DNA of 62,879 bases from Halocafeteria seosinensis (taxonomy: Eukaryota; Sar; Bigyra; Bicosoecida). A program made the position numbers and the translations under genes. The stretch covers positions 1-62,879 of the forward strand of contig LVLI01000152.1 of NCBI GenBank assembly GCA_001687465.1, read 5' to 3'. The notes beneath the pieces were generated by a model. It saw only the letters and a list, made by a program, of their open reading frames with translations. It made no database searches and was not told the DNA's origin. Below, in pieces: positions 59,907-62,879 of this stretch (position 1 is its first letter; every line of letters begins with the position of its first letter).

Positions 59907-60293
59907 CTAGTTCTGCTGCTGTCTGTACGCTTCCGGAACGCGGTACGCCTCCTTCGTTTTCGGCATATGCTTGGCCATGCACTCGTCGTAGACTTTCATT
60001 TCGTCCAGGCAGAAGGAGAGAGCCTTGGCGTTCAACAGAGGGTCGAAATGACGGCCTGTCTGCACATCCCCCGGCATGGGCTCTTCAACCTTCTCTCCCA
60101 CGTTGAACCGACGGCTATACGAGCTGAAGCACGAGAAGAATGTATCCGCCACTTGCTTGCAGGCTTTCACGCGGCGTGGGAAATGGTCCGAAACGCGCAA
60201 CTGGGAAAGCTCCTCGCGGGACATCTTGACCTCTGGAAGCGAGGAAGCGCCAGACGAAGTGTTTGGTGAATTCTGCTCAGACGAAGCCGACAT
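59907..60293 (-). CDS. Twin CX9C (CHCH-type) small protein
   Basis: Single exon, 128 residues. Two CX9C pairs are exact: Cys45-Cys55 (CKQVADTFFSC) and Cys95-Cys105 (CLDEMKVYDEC). These would form the disulphide-linked helical hairpin of proteins imported to the mitochondrial intermembrane space by the Mia40/Erv1 relay. The spacing between the pairs (39 residues) is longer than in the simplest members. The N-terminal 30 residues are Ser/Pro-rich and the C-terminal 20 are charged. I cannot assign it to a named subunit; a respiratory-chain or assembly component is the usual role of this class. The ATG at 60293 is the first in frame. Confidence 0.75.
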   Translation of the reverse strand: MSASSEQNSPNTSSGASSLPEVKMSREELSQLRVSDHFPRRVKACKQVADTFFSCFSSYSRRFNVGEKVEEPMPGDVQTGRHFDPLLNAKALSFCLDEMKVYDECMAKHMPKTKEAYRVPEAYRQQQN

Positions 60294-60694
60294 GATCCTA
60301 AGTTTGCTAGGGGACGAAATAAATACGGACGGAATAAGGTTGTACTATTCAATACTTTGTGGTAAGAGTAGCGCGATTTATCAACCCATATCGTACACCC
60401 CCGACTACAAAACACACACACTCACAAGAACTCCTCGAAAAGTCGTCGACGGGTGGATGGTTCTTCACGGATGCCGGACCTAGCCCATCCAGAAATAGAG
60501 ACACGGGGTACCTACCTTCATGCATACACCTCCTATCGGCAAAGTACACTGTATACCCTGGATACGGCGCCATCCGTGAGCAGGCGCATCAGTAGTGTAT
60601 CGGCCTTGTCGGTTAGTCTTACCGCATGTTACCAAATGCAAATAAAAAAAAAGGTAATCACTCTTCTCCAGCTTTTCGTTCTCTTGTATGGACC
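60294..60694. other. Intergenic upstream of the CX9C gene
   Basis: About 400 nt holding the promoter of the CX9C gene; no further gene or motif recognised. A short A-tract lies near 60645-60655. Confidence 0.4.
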
Positions 60695-60958
60695 TGGTTG
60701 CAAAGGGCCCAACGAGCACACTTTATGTCGATGTGACAGTGCCAAACCTTAGCAATTACTCCTACAGTAACGTCTTACCCGGCTCACGGGAGATAGACTA
60801 GCCGGGGAAGCGGGAGACCCCGCACCATTGCGGTAGAAGCGGAGAAGATGAAGCGGACAAAATACGGGCATCTGAGGGATCACCACACGGAAATTGTCCC
60901 GTTCGCGATAGAGACGCCGGGCGGCTTCGGGGAAAACGCGATCAAATTCCTCAAGAGA
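60695..60958 (+). mobile_element. Retroelement remnant, R1 copy 2
   Basis: Second copy of the nuclease-like 3' part seen at 19588-19800. The plus-strand frames give YVDVTVPN, AAEAEKMKR, then HTEIVPFAIETPGGFGENAIKF, broken by frame changes. A 30-nt block (TTAGCAATTACTCC..., about 60749-60778) sits in the middle of the PNPLTG coding stretch and is absent from copy 1. Similarity to copy 1 stops abruptly at about 60958, immediately next to the ZNFX1-like fragment. Confidence 0.6.
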
Positions 60959-61871
60959 AGATTCAGTTTCTAGTGTGGAGCAGAAGGGAAAAGAGTTCGC
61001 AAACTCTTTGCGACATTGTGGTGCTGAGGACGTGGATGACTGAGATATACTTAGACAACGAAGTTGCCTCCACATCCGATTACAGTAGGGTTTCATCTAA
61101 AGTAAGGCGGCAGTTCCTTCCCGACGTGATGCGAACATTTCCTGGTAGAGCATTTCCTACTTTCCATTGCGCCCGGCTAATGACTTTAGCTTGGCGACAG
61201 TCCTCCTCTCCAAGGTGCTTATTCAATATCTCTGCATTCGAAAGACGCTGCTCCTCCGGTAAGTCTTCTTTCACTGACGCAATCCGATCTTCATGTGCGC
61301 TAATAGCTTGACATTTCGTACGTTCAGTCATGCCATATAAAGTTGCGATGCTAAGGTACTCTCCTCTGCTATTCTCCAAGAAATCAAGAGGCGAAGGCTG
61401 CTTCACCGGTCGGATTAGGGTGTCGGACATCTCGGGTAGCTCGTCTAGGGTTCCCTCCACATTCTTTAGCTGATTTAGCGTGTGGCGGTAGCTTTCAAAG
61501 AAAACAGGACACTCTATAATTGAAAATTCTTCCGCTGCGTCAGGGTACAACGGGAAAAACTCTTCGTTGCTCTTGTATACCTGCGCATGCAACTGGCATT
61601 TCTTAGAAGAGTCCCCAATCCACATTACAATAGCCCAAAAAATGTCTTCATCTCTTTTAAATCTGGACGAATATGACAAGCACAACAAGCTTCCAGTACG
61701 GAACGCTTTTTTACGACTAGAGAATTGGCAGAGTCGTTTAACCAGAGGCTGCTCCCTAGTTGCAAAACACACGCGAATCATCTGAATTGTACTTTCACTC
61801 GACAGCTTGCACTTGCATGAAGGCTTCGATGCGCTCTTGCTAAAACTGCTGCTCTCAGCGGGAAGAATCAA
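60959..61871 (-). pseudogene. ZNFX1-like helicase fragment, truncated
   Basis: A minus-strand open frame (61080-61871) contains the region that precedes the helicase core in ZNFX1/NFX1-type zinc-finger helicases: IRVCFATREQP, RTGSLLCLSYSSRF, then ECPVFFESYRHTLNQL (compare the family's YFEAYRHVL). It reaches LTLDETLL and stops. A GT-AG join (donor after 61082, acceptor CTCAG) could add a few residues reading NVAKSLRTLF, where the family has the Q-motif helix before Walker A. The GPPGTGK motif itself is missing, and retroelement remnant R1 begins at about 60958. The fragment is therefore most likely a gene broken by, or fused to, that element. The family acts in RNA silencing and antiviral RNA recognition in animals and nematodes. 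The upstream exons are uncertain. Confidence 0.5.
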
Positions 61872-62232
61872 ACTGTTCTTGTATGCGCCGTACTTTTTTT
61901 GAACTGGGTGTGTCGTCGTGTCGAAAACTTCGGACTCCTTCGGAGTGCTAAACTACAAAAACGTCTCAAGGGGCATCCCCGGCTGGGCTTCACCTCTCTT
62001 GCTTTCCAGTTTATGGCATCTACAGTATCGGCGTTGTTTGTTTGCTGTTCGATCATGGGCTGTATAGAAGTGCGTATATATAAGTGCGTTAGCTTTCTGT
62101 TTCTGAGAGCTTTTGGCTGTTGTGCGGTATTATAATATACTCTTACCTTGTAAAATAGAGTAGTACAATGTACAATTGGAACTTCTTCTTCCGTTAAGTT
62201 CCCGTCTTGTTTGAGCTTTATAAACAGGAGAA

Positions 62233-62879
62233 TGGCGGACAATTCGGCATCAAGTGAAAATGGTTGGAAAAATACATAAGGAAGAAGGAATTGGCCGTGT
62301 CTGCTAAATGGTATACGAAGATCAAGACAAAAATTCAGAAGCGCAACGACTGCAGCGAATACCCGTTTGATAACAAAGAAGATCTCAAGATTGTGTGCAG
62401 AAACAGAATGAGCAAGAAGCGCCAAACGGGCATCGTAGATGGAAAGGACGTGGTAGACAATGAGATGGTTGTAGATGAAATTGCAGGGGAGATGTACGCG
62501 TGGTTGCAAAAGCAGGGAGTTGGAGCTGGTAAGTGAGAACATCGTAGTTAGATTCTAACTGTTAGAACTTTCAGCCAACGTGAATCATCTCTTCTTCACT
62601 TGCCGTATCCCTGCAGGTAAGTACACATCAACGTCCAGAAGCAGAAATCTCTATAGGAAAACCATGCTGCTCCTATGGGTCTATGCTTTCTTCAACATAT
62701 TGTTGTCTTGTATTTGTCTGCAGCATGCGTTGCTCACACACACAAATGTGACAGATAGCCCACCGGCCGGGAAGTTGACCACATCCTCTTAACGAGGAGC
62801 GGTAAGCGCCCGTGTTAAGCAGCGACGGGCCCGCTGTTCCTGCAGCCTTGCTGACATGCGCCGTGGGGGAACACAGCAC
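62233..62879 (+). CDS. Possible partial gene at the right edge (unrecognised)
   Basis: Low-confidence model. An exon ending at 62531 reads KWYTKIKTKIQKRND, EDLKIVCRNRMSKKR and VVDEIAGEMYAWLQKQG, and is followed by a good donor (GTAAGTGAG). A 42-nt exon at 62576-62617 (NVNHLFFTCRIPA) then joins in phase and has its own donor (GTAAGTAC). The next acceptor, near 62720, leads straight into repeat R2. The 5' end is unclear because a stop lies just upstream. The opposite strand carries an equally long open frame (61868-62542) containing SAILLFIKLKQDGNLTEEEVP, which may instead be an upstream exon of the ZNFX1-like fragment. Only one of the two can be real. Confidence 0.25.
62754..62805. repeat. Dispersed repeat R2, copy 2
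   Basis: Second copy of the GATAGCCCACCGGCCGGG / ATCCTCTTAACGAGGAGCGG element found at 50307-50353, here with about ten extra bases between the two halves and again preceded by a CA-rich tract. Confidence 0.75.

Noticed and set aside
60749-61096. Minus-strand ORF of 115 codons next to the helicase fragment
   Set aside because: Mostly the reverse strand of retroelement remnant R1; the same shadow appears opposite copy 1 near 19532-19956.
1-62879. tRNA, rRNA or CRISPR features
   Set aside because: I looked for tRNA-like box B strings with clover-leaf partners, rRNA-like blocks and regularly spaced short repeats, and found none I could support by eye.

Overview
This is a nuclear segment from a eukaryote. 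Coding sequence is cut by many short GT-AG introns (mostly about 45-110 nt), genes are dense on both strands, and base composition is close to half GC. The gene set (TAF6, ATG12, FAM135-type esterase, 2-oxoadipate dehydrogenase, an EDR2 C-terminal/DUF1336 protein, an SLC6/SNF-type transporter, tweety-like membrane proteins) fits a unicellular alga or other protist better than an animal or fungus. I cannot name the organism. All exon joins below were worked out by hand from splice consensus, reading-frame phase and family conservation; there is no transcript evidence.

Layout. 1-3429: two tandem minus-strand protein kinases, the first cut by the window edge, with nearly identical kinase-core exons. 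4009-8756: a long FAM135-like serine esterase (minus). 9834-11608: a basic, Ser-rich protein I do not recognise (minus). 12359-16184: a ten-exon DHTKD1-type 2-oxoadipate dehydrogenase E1 (plus), ending 124 nt from the convergent EDR2_C-domain gene (16309-17707, minus). 17708-21614: gene-poor, holding a decayed retroelement.

21615-54701: the striking part of the window. Eleven paralogous five-membrane-span proteins with tweety-homologue (TTYH)/prominin-like topology lie in one cluster, numbered T1-T11 here. T1-T4 and T6-T11 read forward and T5 is inverted. All eleven can be assembled as intact reading frames of 463-613 residues. Exon structure and sequence divide them into T1-T4, T5-T7, and the divergent T8-T11, which have lost several introns. 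Between T5 and T6 sit ATG12 and an SLC6-family transporter carrying an N-terminal SAM-like domain, both minus strand.

54745-62879: TAF6 (minus), whose start codon lies 21 nt from the start of a divergent TPR/acyl-protein-thioesterase fusion; a twin-CX9C mitochondrial-type small protein; a second copy of the retroelement remnant; a ZNFX1-like helicase fragment truncated where that remnant begins; and a partial plus-strand gene at the right edge.

Functionally the flanking genes are unrelated housekeeping genes. The tweety-like array is a lineage-specific local amplification. In animals TTYH proteins are plasma-membrane proteins linked to volume-regulated anion currents and lipid handling, so an expanded set beside a probable Na+/Cl--coupled transporter suggests, as inference only, a diversified ion, volume or membrane-remodelling function.
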